64,000 nucleotides of DNA. Source: Ornithinimicrobium pratense (GTDB lineage Bacteria > Actinomycetota > Actinomycetes > Actinomycetales > Dermatophilaceae). Shown here in pieces: positions 26,264-34,787 of the stretch. Position 1 is the stretch's first letter; every line of letters begins with the position of its first letter. The notes under the pieces were generated by a model. It did no database searches. It saw only the letters and a program-made list of their open reading frames with translations, and was not told where the DNA came from. The translations under genes were made by a program, and so were the position numbers. The stretch spans positions 1,674,001 to 1,738,000 of the forward strand of contig NZ_CP044427.1 in assembly GCF_008843165.1 (NCBI RefSeq), read 5' to 3'.

Positions 26264-27856
26264 ATGGATCTCGCCGCCCCCATCATCGTCACCATCATCG
26301 TGGTGGTGGTGCTGCTCGTTCTGGCCCTGATCGCCGCGGTCTACGCCAAGGCCCGGTTCAAGATCGCCACCCCCGACGAGGCCCTCATCATTACCGGCCG
26401 CAAGAGCGGGACACCGGTGATCAACCCCGAGACGGGGGAGGAGAGCACCGACCTGTCCGGCCAGCGGGTGGTCATCGGTGGGGGCACCCTGGTCAAGCCC
26501 ATCTTCGAGCAGGTGGCCCGGCTCTCGCTGGCCTCCCAGAGCTTCTCGGTGACCGCCGAGGACGCCACGACCAAGAGCGGTGTCGGGGTGACGCTGCGCA
26601 GCATCGCTGTGGTCAAGGTGGGCGGCACCGAGCGGATGGTGCGGGCCGCTGCCCAGCGCTTCGCGGGGCGCAGCCAGGAGCAGGTCATCGAGCAGCAGAC
26701 CAGCGAGGTGCTCGTGGGTGTGCTCCGCACCATCGCAGGGACGCTGACCGTGGAGTCGATCCTCTATGAGCGCCAGGACTTCTCCAAGGAGGTCAAGGAC
26801 ATCGCCGTCCCGATGCTCGCCGAGCGCGGTCTGGTCCTGGAGAACTTCGAGATCCAGACGGTCGAGGACTCCGGGGACTACATCCGCAACCTGGGGCGTC
26901 CTCGGGCAGCTGCGGTGTCCCGGGACGCGGAGATCGCGGAGGCCCAGGCCCGTCAGTCGAGCACCGAGCGCTCCAACGAGGCTGCCGTGCAGATCGCGGA
27001 GTCGAACAAGGCGCTGGCCCTGCGCAACGCCCAGATCGCGCGTGAGACCGCTCAGGCCCAGGCCGTGGCCGAGGCCGCGAAGGAGCGGGCCGAGGCGGAG
27101 GCTCAGCAGGACGTCCTGGTGCAGCAGGAGCAGGTCGCCCAGAACCGCGCGGCACTGCGCGAGCAGGAGCTGCAGACCGAGGTCCGCAAGCCGGCGGAGG
27201 CCCGCAAGTACGAGGCGGCCCAGGAGGCCGACGCGCGCAAGTACGCCGCCGAGCAGGAGGCCGAGGCAGCCAAGACGACGGCCATCCGCAAGGCCGAGGC
27301 CGAGGCCCAGCGCACGATGGCGCAGGCCGACGCGGAGGCGGCGGCACTCCGGGCCCGGGCCGAGGCGGCCCTGGTCGAGCAGCAGCGTCGCGCGGAAGGT
27401 GCGCTGGCCCTGGCCCGCGCCGAGGCCGACGGTGTCCGGGCACGTGGTGAGGCGGACGCGGCCGCCGAGCAGGCCAAGGGTGAGGCTCGCGGTGCGGCCA
27501 TCAAGGCCGAGGCCGACGCCTATCAGGCCTTCCCTGAGTCGGCGCGCCTGCAGATGGTGCTGGACGCGCTGCCGAAGATGGCGCAGCCCTACGCCGACGC
27601 CCTGAGCAGCATTGACGACATCACGGTCATCGACAAGGACGGCGCTTCCAGGCTCAGCGGCCAGGTCTCCACCGGCGTCCAGGAGCTGCGGGCCCTGCTC
27701 AAGGCGCAGACGGGGATCGACCTGCTCGATCTGGCGCGTGGGCGTGGGGCGCAGCAGGACACGGCGGGCGTGTCCACGCAGCAGACGTCGGCCGCCGACG
27801 ACGGGGGAGAGTCCACCCCGTCGGTCGACGAGGTCGGCGCCGGGCACCCTAGCTAA
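26264..27856 (+). CDS. flotillin-like SPFH-domain protein
   Basis: 530 aa. An N-terminal membrane helix (IIVTIIVVVVLLVLALIAAVYAKA) is followed by the SPFH/band-7 domain (residues about 30-200) and a long alanine/glutamate-rich coiled coil (about 210-430, many AEA and EAQ repeats), ending in a flotillin-type tail. Flotillins organise membrane microdomains. AAGGAG precedes the ATG by about 7 nt. A cruciform terminator follows. Confidence 0.92.
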   Translation: MDLAAPIIVTIIVVVVLLVLALIAAVYAKARFKIATPDEALIITGRKSGTPVINPETGEESTDLSGQRVVIGGGTLVKPIFEQVARLSLASQSFSVTAEDATTKSGVGVTLRSIAVVKVGGTERMVRAAAQRFAGRSQEQVIEQQTSEVLVGVLRTIAGTLTVESILYERQDFSKEVKDIAVPMLAERGLVLENFEIQTVEDSGDYIRNLGRPRAAAVSRDAEIAEAQARQSSTERSNEAAVQIAESNKALALRNAQIARETAQAQAVAEAAKERAEAEAQQDVLVQQEQVAQNRAALREQELQTEVRKPAEARKYEAAQEADARKYAAEQEAEAAKTTAIRKAEAEAQRTMAQADAEAAALRARAEAALVEQQRRAEGALALARAEADGVRARGEADAAAEQAKGEARGAAIKAEADAYQAFPESARLQMVLDALPKMAQPYADALSSIDDITVIDKDGASRLSGQVSTGVQELRALLKAQTGIDLLDLARGRGAQQDTAGVSTQQTSAADDGGESTPSVDEVGAGHPS

Positions 27857-27866
27857 GGCAGAGGAT

Positions 27867-27921
27867 CCCGCCTGCCCACCCCAGCTGGCCACAGGGGCCA
27901 GTGGAGGCGTGGGCAGGCGGG
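27867..27921. terminator. nested stem-loop terminator after the flotillin gene
   Basis: Outer arms CCCGCCTGCCCAC (27867-27879) and its perfect complement at 27909-27921, with an inner CTGGCC/GGCCAG pair (27885-27890, 27896-27901). It sits between the flotillin stop and the stop of the opposing remnant gene, so it could serve both strands. Confidence 0.7.
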
Positions 27922-27946
27922 TGGGGTGGCGAGTGTCCGCCGATGC

Positions 27947-28216
27947 TCAGAGGGTTCTGTCCAAGAGGAGCTGGTCGAGCTTGTCGTAGCCGTCCTGCCC
28001 ACCGGACTCCATACCCGAGGCAAGCATGCCGTCGCGGGCCTCGAAGGAGTCGGCCAGGGAGAAGGAGTGCAGCCGGGTCCTGCCGTCACCCAGGTCCTCG
28101 CAGTGCAAGGTCTCCAGGGCGATGGACTCCGGCATCTCCTCCCAGCTGAAGGTCTGCACGATCCGGTCCTCGGTGACCAGTGCAAAGGTGCCGCGGAAGG
28201 CGTACTCCTCCTCGCC
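27947..28216 (-). pseudogene. 5'-truncated SRPBCC (AHSA1-like) protein gene
   Basis: The C-terminal half of an activator-of-Hsp90-like SRPBCC domain is readable: EYAFRGTFALVTEDRIVQTFSWEEMPES, then LADSFEARDGMLASGMESGGQDGYDKLDQLL. The N-terminal half and start are missing. Around 28216 the sequence changes directly into the 3' half of a SpoU methyltransferase gene on the other strand. This looks like a deletion joint, not an active gene. A GTG at 28159 could start a 70-residue fragment, but it would lack the fold's first half. Confidence 0.75.
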
Positions 28217-28491
28217 ACGGCATCGCTCGGGTGCGAGTGGGCCAGGTGCCGCTAAAGGTGCTGGGGACGGACGAGGACGGTGACGTCGAGATCACCGACG
28301 CGGACCTGTGTGAGCCCACCCTGTTCGTGATCGGCGACGAGACCACCGGCCTGAGCGCGGGCTGGAGGGAGGCGTGCGGAGCGCTCGTGCGGATCCCGAT
28401 GACGGGTATGGCCAGCTCGCTCAACGCCGCCAGTGCGGCGACTGTCGTCCTGTACGGAGCCGCCCGTCAGCGCAGGGCGCAGGTGGGGTAG
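28217..28491 (+). pseudogene. 5'-truncated TrmH/SpoU-family RNA methyltransferase gene
   Basis: The C-terminal SpoU motifs are clear: LGTDEDGDVEITDADL, then TLFVIGDETTGLSAGWREAC (motif 2) and VRIPMTGMASSLNAASAATVVLYGAARQR (motif 3). The RNA-binding half and the first part of the SPOUT knot are absent. The frame could be read from GTG 28180, but that start lies in the reverse complement of the SRPBCC remnant. Probably non-functional. Confidence 0.78.
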
Positions 28492-28712
28492 CCGGCGCGC
28501 TGGGTCCGCGCGGGAGACCTACATATCCGGCTTGGTCGTATTCCTCCCCCTCGGCTCTATGACCAGCTCATGGGGCGGGTGGGGCAGCAGGGCCCTGTGT
28601 CTCGCGACCAGCGGCAATGTCGGACGCGCCGAAGGCTAGCGTCCTCCTGGCGGCATGACCGTATGCGACCGGGCCGGTTCTGCTTGGGCTGCCGCCCCGT
28701 ACGATCAGTGAC

Positions 28713-29270
28713 GTGCCGCTGCGAACCCTGCTCGTGATCGACGTGCAGCAGGCTTTCGACGACTCCGCGTGGGGAGAGCGCAACAACCCGGATGCCGAGA
28801 CCCACGTTGGCGAGCTCTTGGCCGTATGGCGTGAGCTCGGCGCACCCGTCGTACACGTGCGCCACGAGAGCGCTTCGCCCGCTGGGCTTTTCCGCCGCGG
28901 CACAACAGCATTCGAGTTCAAGCCAGAGGCGCGACCGTTCCCGGGCGAGGTGGTCCTCGACAAGCGGGTCAACAGCGCGTTCATCGGCACCGACCTGCAT
29001 GAGCATCTGCGGAACACCGGGGCCGATCACGTCGTCATCGTCGGCTTGACGACCGATCATTGCTGCTCGACGACGGCGCGAATGGCCAGCAACCTCGGGT
29101 TTGAGACATGGTTTGTCTCAGACGCCACTGCGACCCACGCCCGGGCCGGCTTCGACGCCGAGACGATGCACCGGACTGCCCTCGCAAGCCTGGACGGGGA
29201 GTTCGCCCGTGTCGTGACCACAGCTGAAGCGATCACACGCCTTCACGCGCTCGCAAGGCGACCAGGCTGA
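28713..29270 (+). CDS. isochorismatase-family cysteine hydrolase
   Basis: 185 aa, GTG start. Catalytic triad: D10 (LLVIDVQQAF), K84 (VLDKRVNSAF) and C117 in GLTTDHCCSTTARM. The family hydrolyses amides or vinyl ethers (nicotinamidase and isochorismatase type); the exact substrate is unknown. The nucleophile is followed by a second cysteine, C118, where valine is usual. It lies in the scarred accessory region but appears complete. Confidence 0.88.
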   Translation: MPLRTLLVIDVQQAFDDSAWGERNNPDAETHVGELLAVWRELGAPVVHVRHESASPAGLFRRGTTAFEFKPEARPFPGEVVLDKRVNSAFIGTDLHEHLRNTGADHVVIVGLTTDHCCSTTARMASNLGFETWFVSDATATHARAGFDAETMHRTALASLDGEFARVVTTAEAITRLHALARRPG

Positions 29271-29317
29271 GGCCGGGGACGAACCGGGACGTGGTCCCAC
29301 CCGTCCGCGGGGGGGGG

Positions 29318-30571
29318 TCACTCCCAGGGCATGTCCCGCAGGATGTCCTGCGGGCGGGCCAGCACTGTGTAGAAGAACCACGACGACGCGGCGCAGACGA
29401 CCATGATGGCCGCCATCGGCACCGCCGAGTGGACCCCGAACAGCCCGCTGACCGGGGAGATGAGCGCACCGAAGACGAAGTTCGCCGCCCCGAGCAGGGC
29501 GGCAGCCGCTCCGGCCCGCTCCCCGTGGTCGGCCAGCGCGATGCTCGGGCTGTTCGGCATGACGAAGCCCACCGAGCCCATCAGAAGGACAATGCCGCCG
29601 ACGATGGCCCACACGCCCAGGTCCACCAGCGCGGCGGTGAGCAGGGCCAGGGCGATGGCCAGCATCGAGGGCAGCGCCACCCGCAGCACTGCGGCCGGGT
29701 GCACCGTGCGCACCAGAGACCCGTTGACCTGGCTGGTGACGGTCAGCGCTCCTGCGCCGGCGGCGAAGACCAGGGCGTACTGCTGGGTGGTCATCCCGTA
29801 CAGCCCCTGGAAGACGAAGGTCGCGCTGGAGATGTAGGCGAACAGGCAGCCCATCGCGGTGCACGCGGTCAGGACTAGGCCGACGTAGCGTCGGTCCGAG
29901 AGCAGCACCCGGTAGCTGGCCCACAGGGTCCGCGGACCGAAGTGGCGCCGTCGCTCCGGGGACAGGGTCTCCTTGACGAAGACCAGCGCCAGCACCGCCA
30001 GCAGCAGCCCGAAGGCTCCCAACGCCCAGAAGATGGTCCGCCAGCTGCCGAAGATCAGGAACTGGGCGCCCAGCGTCGGCGCGAGGATCGGGGCCACGCC
30101 GACCACCAGGAAGAGCCGGGAGATGAAGGTCGCCATCCGGGAGCCGCTGTAGAGGTCGCGGACCATGGCCTGGGACAGCACCATCCCGGCCGCACCGGCC
30201 AGGCCCTGCACGAAGCGCAGCAGGAGCAGCACCTCGATCGAGGAGGAGACCGCGATCGCCGCCGAGACCAGGACGTAGAGGATCAGCGACGCGATCAACG
30301 GTCGGCGCCGGCCGAAGGAGTCCGACAACGCCCCGATCAGGAGCTGGCCGGTGGCGAGCCCGACCAGGGTCGCGGTCAGGGTCAGCTGCACCGTGGCCTC
30401 GGTCGTGGACAGGTCGTCCACGACGGCCGGGAAGGCGGCGAGGTACATGTCGATCGTCAGCGGGCCGATCGCGACGAGCGCCCCGAACAGCAGCAGCCGG
30501 CCCAGGGGGGAGGGTTCGGTGCGGGGCCGGAGGGATGCGGGGGGTGCTGCGACGGGGGCTGATCTCACCAC
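29318..30571 (-). CDS. Bcr/CflA-type multidrug MFS transporter
   Basis: 417 aa, about 12 helices. The Bcr/CflA signature is FGALVAIGPLTIDMYLAAFPAVVDDL near the N-terminus, with LIGALSDSFGRRRPLIASLI in loop 2-3. GTG 30571 or 30568 is the start; AGGAGG is about 17 nt upstream, longer than usual. The stop directly abuts a run of nine C/G (29309-29317). Likely exports drugs or amino acid derivatives. Confidence 0.85.
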   Translation of the reverse strand: MVRSAPVAAPPASLRPRTEPSPLGRLLLFGALVAIGPLTIDMYLAAFPAVVDDLSTTEATVQLTLTATLVGLATGQLLIGALSDSFGRRRPLIASLILYVLVSAAIAVSSSIEVLLLLRFVQGLAGAAGMVLSQAMVRDLYSGSRMATFISRLFLVVGVAPILAPTLGAQFLIFGSWRTIFWALGAFGLLLAVLALVFVKETLSPERRRHFGPRTLWASYRVLLSDRRYVGLVLTACTAMGCLFAYISSATFVFQGLYGMTTQQYALVFAAGAGALTVTSQVNGSLVRTVHPAAVLRVALPSMLAIALALLTAALVDLGVWAIVGGIVLLMGSVGFVMPNSPSIALADHGERAGAAAALLGAANFVFGALISPVSGLFGVHSAVPMAAIMVVCAASSWFFYTVLARPQDILRDMPWE

Positions 30572-30649
30572 GGGATCAAGGTGGATGCCCTCCTGGATAT
30601 TCCGGCAGCGGGCGCGGGTAGGTTGGGCCGCCAGGCCGTCCCTCCTCGC

Positions 30650-30877
30650 CAGCCCCGCCCGCGTCTTCGGTGTCCTGGCCTGGCCGAGATGGTCACCTGG
30701 GCCGCGTTGCAGGCCGCGATGGCTGGTGTCTACCTGCTGGAGCGCCCACGGCTGATGATCCGCGTCTCCGGCGTCGTGCACGGATTCGTCTTCCTGGCCC
30801 ACGCCCTGGTCACGGCGCTGGTCGCGGTGGACCAGCGGCCTCGAATGCCTTGCGGCATGTGCGGATGCTGCTACTAA
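30650..30877 (+). pseudogene. DUF3817 membrane protein remnant, frameshifted and cut off
   Basis: The family's N-terminal ARVFGVLA and the following LAEMVTWAALQAAM ... VVHGFVFLAHALVTALVAVDQR are present but in two frames. The 5-bp tandem duplication CTGGC-CTGGC at 30675-30684 breaks the frame; removing one copy restores VLAEMVTW. After AVDQR the family's last helix is replaced by unrelated sequence, immediately before the toxin-antitoxin promoter. Dead gene. Confidence 0.7.
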
Positions 30878-30907
30878 GGTAGTAATCATTGTCCTACCTG
30901 GGTAGGA
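30871..30907 (+). promoter_or_regulatory. palindromic operator/promoter of the toxin-antitoxin operon
   Basis: TCCTACCTGGGTAGGA (30892-30907) is a perfect palindrome with a TG centre, and a second half-palindrome CTACTAAGGTAG lies at 30871-30882. The GGTAG/CTACC half-sites, 8 nt ahead of the antitoxin ATG, suit autoregulation by the ribbon-helix-helix antitoxin. The palindrome overlaps a TAGGAT -10-like box. Confidence 0.65.
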
Positions 30908-30914
30908 TGTATCC

Positions 30915-31145
30915 ATGAAGGTGAGCGTGAGTCTGAGCGAGGAGGATCTCGCGGCCCTCGACCGGTACGTCGAAGAAGCTGGCCTTGAGTCGAGGTCCGC
31001 TGCCGTCCAGCAGGCCATTCGCCGCCTGCAAGACCCGCAGCTGGAGGCGGCCTATGCCGCCGCCTGGGAGGAGTGGGCCGTCGCGGGGGACGAAGACGCG
31101 TGGGCATCAGCGTCCTCGGACGGGCTCACCGATGCTGCGCGGTGA
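30915..31145 (+). CDS. ribbon-helix-helix antitoxin
   Basis: 76 aa. The N-terminal MKVSVSLSEEDLAALDRYVEEAGLESRSAAVQQAIRRL is a standard ribbon-helix-helix DNA-binding fold; the acidic C-terminus (about 50-76) would cover the toxin. Its last 14 bp overlap the toxin gene, the classic coupled layout. Expected to bind the palindrome upstream and neutralise the MazF-type toxin. Confidence 0.88.
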   Translation: MKVSVSLSEEDLAALDRYVEEAGLESRSAAVQQAIRRLQDPQLEAAYAAAWEEWAVAGDEDAWASASSDGLTDAAR

Positions 31146-31479
31146 GGTCCTTCTCGTCGATCTGGATCCAGTGCGCGGTAGCGAGGCCAACAAGCGGCGC
31201 CCCGCGGTGCTCGTCAGCAATGATCGGGCGAACACCATGGCTCAACGACTCGGTCGTGGAGTAGTCACCCTCGTGCCCGTCACCAGCAACGTGGAGCGCG
31301 TCTTCCCGTTCCAGGTGTTGCTGCCAGCTGACGAGACAGGACTGCGGGTGGACTCCAAGGCCCAGGCGGAGCAGGTGCGCTCGGTCGCAGTCGAGAGGGT
31401 CGGTTCTGCAGTAGGCCGGGTGCCGCCCCGCCTCATGGCTGCGGTTGACGAAGCGGTGCGAATCCATCTGCAGCTATGA
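31132..31479 (+). CDS. MazF/PemK-type toxin (endoribonuclease)
   Basis: 115 aa, ATG 31132 overlapping the antitoxin. Hallmarks: RGEVLLVDLDPVRGSEANKRRPAVLVSNDRAN, VTLVPVTSNVERVFPFQVLLPADETGL and SKAQAEQVRSVAVERVG. This family cuts single-stranded RNA at short motifs. Together with the antitoxin it forms an intact type II system in the accessory region, directly after a truncated DUF3817 gene. Confidence 0.9.
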   Translation: MLRGEVLLVDLDPVRGSEANKRRPAVLVSNDRANTMAQRLGRGVVTLVPVTSNVERVFPFQVLLPADETGLRVDSKAQAEQVRSVAVERVGSAVGRVPPRLMAAVDEAVRIHLQL

Positions 31480-31537
31480 CCGCCCGACGCGCGGCAGTTG
31501 CGTTCGCCTGGTTGCTGGTCGCGCCTACGGTTGAGCG

Positions 31538-32068
31538 GTGACGACGATCTTCGATCCTATGGACCGCGCTCAGACGCCTTTGGTGGCTGATGAGAAGGCC
31601 ATGCTGCTGGGGATGCTTGCATTCCAGCGGGACACGCTTCGCTGGAAATGCTCGGGCCTGACAGCAGAGCAGCTTGCTTTTGAGCATGCGCCGAGCGAGC
31701 TGTCGCTCGGCGGCCTGCTCAAGCACCTGGCGGTCGTGGAGGTCTCGTGGGTGCGCATGACGTTCGCCGGCGGCGACGACTTACCAGCGTGGAAGACGCA
31801 GCGGCGGGAGGGGCAGGACGGCTGGAGCCTTCGAACCACCGCCGGGGAGACACCGCAGGTGCTGTTCCGCTGGCTCACGGAGGCACAGCAGCTCACCGAA
31901 CGTATCGTCGGTGAGGCACCGAGTCTGCAGGCACTGTCCCAGGAGATGCCATATGGAGAACCCTGCTCGCTGCGGTGGGTCCTGTTGCACCTGGTGCAGG
32001 AGTACGGCCGTCACCTGGGCCATGCCGACCTGATCAGAGAGGCGATCGACGGCACGGTCGGCATCTAG
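31538..32068 (+). CDS. DinB-family (DUF664) protein
   Basis: 176 aa, GTG start. Four-helix bundle with the three metal-binding histidines visible: LLKHLAVVEVSWV (first), and LLHLVQEYGRHLGHADLIREAI (the others). DinB-like proteins are metal-dependent enzymes (often thiol transferases such as mycothiol-dependent ones); the substrate is unknown. A TACGGT box 6 nt before the start suggests leaderless transcription. Confidence 0.87.
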   Translation: MTTIFDPMDRAQTPLVADEKAMLLGMLAFQRDTLRWKCSGLTAEQLAFEHAPSELSLGGLLKHLAVVEVSWVRMTFAGGDDLPAWKTQRREGQDGWSLRTTAGETPQVLFRWLTEAQQLTERIVGEAPSLQALSQEMPYGEPCSLRWVLLHLVQEYGRHLGHADLIREAIDGTVGI

Positions 32069-32299
32069 CCGTGCGGTCGTCAGAGTGCAGTGGACGCTGG
32101 CCGTGCCCACTGACCGGAGGCCGGGCAGAGCAGCGACACTCGTGCGCCGGTCCGGGATCGGCATTGCGTCCTGCCCTAGCATGAACCGGCGTCCAAGCGG
32201 GGCCAAAGTCCCCGGTGCCCCGGACATATCGCAGTCTGTGACCTGCCTGGCCGGCAGCCGCAGCCCCCGACAGTAGCTGAGCTGCTGCAAGGAGACTTG

Positions 32300-33412
32300 A
32301 TGGTCAACGTCATGCTCGCTGGCGGCTTCTCCATGGCCATCGCGCTGCTGTGCACCCCGCTGTTCATCGCCTTCTTGGTGCGGCGCCGCTACGGACAGTT
32401 CATCCGCGACGACCTGACCCATCACCACGTCAAGCGCGGCAAGCCCACCATGGGTGGCGCGGTGATCATCGCCGCCGCGATAGTCGGCTACTTCGCCACC
32501 CACGCCAGCCTGTTCGTCCTCGACGCAACGGGTGTGGTGCAGGTGACCCACAGCCGCATCTCGCTCAGCGCGCTCCTGGTCCTGTTCCTACTCACCGGGC
32601 TGGGACTGGTCGGTTTCCTGGACGACTACACCAAGATCCGCAAGGAACGCAGCCTGGGCCTGACCTCTTGGCAAAAGCTCACCGGTCAGACGGTGGTGAC
32701 CGTGGTCTTCGCCCTGGCGGCCCTGCTTGTCACCGACGAACAAGGCCGCGCCCCGGCCTCGACCGCGATCTCCTTCGTTCGCGACACCAGCCTTGACCTG
32801 GCCTTCACCGGCCCTGTCGTGGGGGTAATCCTGTTCATCGCGTGGGCCAACGTGCTGATCGCCGGGGCCTCCAACGGCGTCAACATCACCGATGGCCTAG
32901 ACGGGTTGGCCACCGGGGCCTCGGTCATGGTGTTCGGCGCCTACACGGTCATCGGCATGTGGCAGTACAACCAGAACTGCGAGCTGATGCCGGGCCCGAA
33001 CTGCTACGACGTGGCCGGTGCGCTGGACCTGGCCGTGGTCGCCGCGGCGATCGCCGGCGCCTGCTTCGGATTTCTGTGGTGGAACGCCTCACCGGCCAAG
33101 ATCATCATGGGTGACACCGGCTCGCTGTCCCTGGGGGCTGCCCTGGCCGGGTTGGCCATCCTGACCCACACCCAGCTGCTGCTTGTGATCCTGGGCGGCC
33201 TGTTCGTCATCGTGACCTCATCGGTCATCATCCAGGTCATCAGCTTCAAGCTCACCGGCAAGAGAGTCTTCCGGATGGCACCGCTGCACCACCACTTCGA
33301 ACTGCTCGGGTGGGCCGAGGTCACCATCGTCGCCAGGTTCTGGATCATCGCCGGGATCTGTGTTTCAGCCGGCATGGCCATCTTCTACGGCGAATGGGTC
33401 GTTAACCTCTAG
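32300..33412 (+). CDS. mraY: phospho-N-acetylmuramoyl-pentapeptide-transferase, orphan copy
   Basis: 370 aa from ATG 32300 (AGGAG 6 nt upstream; a TTG one codon earlier is possible). MraY makes lipid I from UDP-MurNAc-pentapeptide and undecaprenyl phosphate in the membrane. All family motifs are intact: GKPTMGGAVII, FLDDYTKIRKERSLGL (D108, D109), NVLIAGASNGVNITDGLDGLATG (D198, D201), IIMGDTGSLSLGAAL (D272) and APLHHHFELLGW. About 10 helices. It stands alone; no mur, fts or other dcw genes are nearby, whereas the housekeeping copy normally lies between murF and murD. It is therefore probably a second, accessory copy. Confidence 0.93.
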   Translation: MVNVMLAGGFSMAIALLCTPLFIAFLVRRRYGQFIRDDLTHHHVKRGKPTMGGAVIIAAAIVGYFATHASLFVLDATGVVQVTHSRISLSALLVLFLLTGLGLVGFLDDYTKIRKERSLGLTSWQKLTGQTVVTVVFALAALLVTDEQGRAPASTAISFVRDTSLDLAFTGPVVGVILFIAWANVLIAGASNGVNITDGLDGLATGASVMVFGAYTVIGMWQYNQNCELMPGPNCYDVAGALDLAVVAAAIAGACFGFLWWNASPAKIIMGDTGSLSLGAALAGLAILTHTQLLLVILGGLFVIVTSSVIIQVISFKLTGKRVFRMAPLHHHFELLGWAEVTIVARFWIIAGICVSAGMAIFYGEWVVNL

Positions 33413-33488
33413 CGACCTCGTCGCGGCAAAGGCGGATGGGTATAGCTTGACTGGTCGCTCGGTGCGGACGCCGGGTCAGACGCGGGGC

Positions 33489-34022
33489 CTAGTCTTCACC
33501 GGTATCAGCCGGGCCGTTGTTGGCCCGCTCCTTCCAATGCACGGCGAAAGGAACGACGTCGTCCCCGGGGGTGGCCCGACGTTTGTGCTCGGCTTGCCCG
33601 CCAGCGATAAAGCCATCGAGGAAGTCGCGCAGCGTCCCTCCAGCCGAGCCGCCAATCACGCTGGCGATCGTTTCGACATCTTGGGCTGGGTGCCATCGGG
33701 CGAAGTAGGTGCCGGCGACATAGCCATCGCTCGTTGCACGTGGCCTGTCCTCTTCGCATCCCTCCTCTCTCATGTACGAGGGGGTCTGTGCGTCGTCGTA
33801 AGGAGGCTGCCCCAGGCGAGTTAGACACTGGTCGTGGGCAGCGTTGTAGGCGTTGACGTCTGGTTCTGCCCCGTCATGGGGCAGCACGGTGGGTACGCGC
33901 TCATCGACCACTACCTCAAATCCTGCCTTCGTCATGCAGGAGGCCAAGGCGTACGCCCACTCCAATCGAGTGCGGAAAGGTGGCTCACCCGGCTTGGCTA
34001 CTGCAGATTCAGATGGCCCCAT
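33489..34022 (-). CDS. uncharacterised accessory protein (177 aa)
   Basis: Excellent ribosome site AAGGAGG 8 nt before the ATG supports a real gene. The protein starts MGPSESAVAKPGEPPFRTRLEWAYALASCM and has no signal peptide or membrane helix. Four or so cysteines (SCMTKAG, DQCLTRLG, EEGCEED) are spread through it, and a GGSAGGTLRDFLDGFIAGG helix-like part lies near the end. No family recognised. Local GC is lower than in the core genes, in line with acquired DNA. Confidence 0.6.
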   Translation of the reverse strand: MGPSESAVAKPGEPPFRTRLEWAYALASCMTKAGFEVVVDERVPTVLPHDGAEPDVNAYNAAHDQCLTRLGQPPYDDAQTPSYMREEGCEEDRPRATSDGYVAGTYFARWHPAQDVETIASVIGGSAGGTLRDFLDGFIAGGQAEHKRRATPGDDVVPFAVHWKERANNGPADTGED

Positions 34023-34247
34023 AGCGATGTGCCTCCTTGAGCAGCCGTCGAATGATCACAGCCGTAAGGGCCCACGCCTACTCAGACCTCGGTGTCCGAG
34101 CCTACACATGAACGCGGCCCAACGGCCGTCCTCAACCGGGGCCCAGCCCTGAAGGGCCGGCGGCATCGAGCAACTTCGCTAACAACCAGCGGCAAAGTAG
34201 TGCGCTCGACCAGTGCGATGTCGGGCCTGTCTCGTTAGGGTTCCGTC

Positions 34248-34787
34248 ATGAGGCCTTCGCCGCAAGAAGTCGCGTCCCAGCTGACAAGCATTCTCCGATC
34301 ACCCTGGCCGGAAGGCATCGATGACGGGGGCCCATGGCTGCGCTCCATGGGCATCTCGACAGACACTGCGGAGGAGACACCTCCGGAGGGCATTGGTCGG
34401 TCCTGGGGAATGGCCTCGGTGCCTGAATGGGGTGCGGCTCGGGCAGGGTGGAGCACGTACCGTGAGCAGTTCGCGGATATTTTCTGGTTCCTGTGGGACG
34501 ACCATCGCTGGGACGATGTGCGGGGCGCTGCGGCTGATCTCGCTCAGGCCATCACGGACGTTCACGGGGCACCTGAGGAGAGCACCGAGGAATCCGCGAG
34601 TCACGGGCCCAGCTGGTGGTGGCGTCTGAATGACCACGGCATTCAGATCTACGCCCACAACGGTGCGATCCGGCCAGAAGGCTTCCCGGCCGGGCCCTCG
34701 GTCGTCCAACTGCATGTCGACCTACGCGCCGTCGCGGATCTTCGTGAGGCCGAGGCGCGTGAACTGGATGCTCCTCCAAGGCCCTGA
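34248..34787 (+). CDS. uncharacterised protein, immunity-protein-like in character
   Basis: 179 aa. Aromatic and acidic with many tryptophans: DIFWFLWDDHRWDDVRGAAADL, WWWRLNDHGIQIYAHNG and VVQLHVDLRAVADLREAE. This composition is typical of small immunity proteins in actinobacterial polymorphic-toxin loci, but I cannot name a family and no toxin gene is adjacent. TTAGGGT lies about 10 nt before the start. Confidence 0.55.
   Translation: MRPSPQEVASQLTSILRSPWPEGIDDGGPWLRSMGISTDTAEETPPEGIGRSWGMASVPEWGAARAGWSTYREQFADIFWFLWDDHRWDDVRGAAADLAQAITDVHGAPEESTEESASHGPSWWWRLNDHGIQIYAHNGAIRPEGFPAGPSVVQLHVDLRAVADLREAEARELDAPPRP

Noticed and set aside
24785..27892. 1035-residue open frame on the minus strand opposite the flotillin gene and through the MFS gene
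   Set aside because: It runs antisense to the flotillin gene and then out of frame through the MFS gene, both with clear motifs; composition is that of a shadow.
29309..29317. Run of nine Gs as a phase-variation tract
   Set aside because: It lies immediately after the stop codon of the MFS gene (stop at 29318-29320 on the minus strand), so length changes would not alter the protein.
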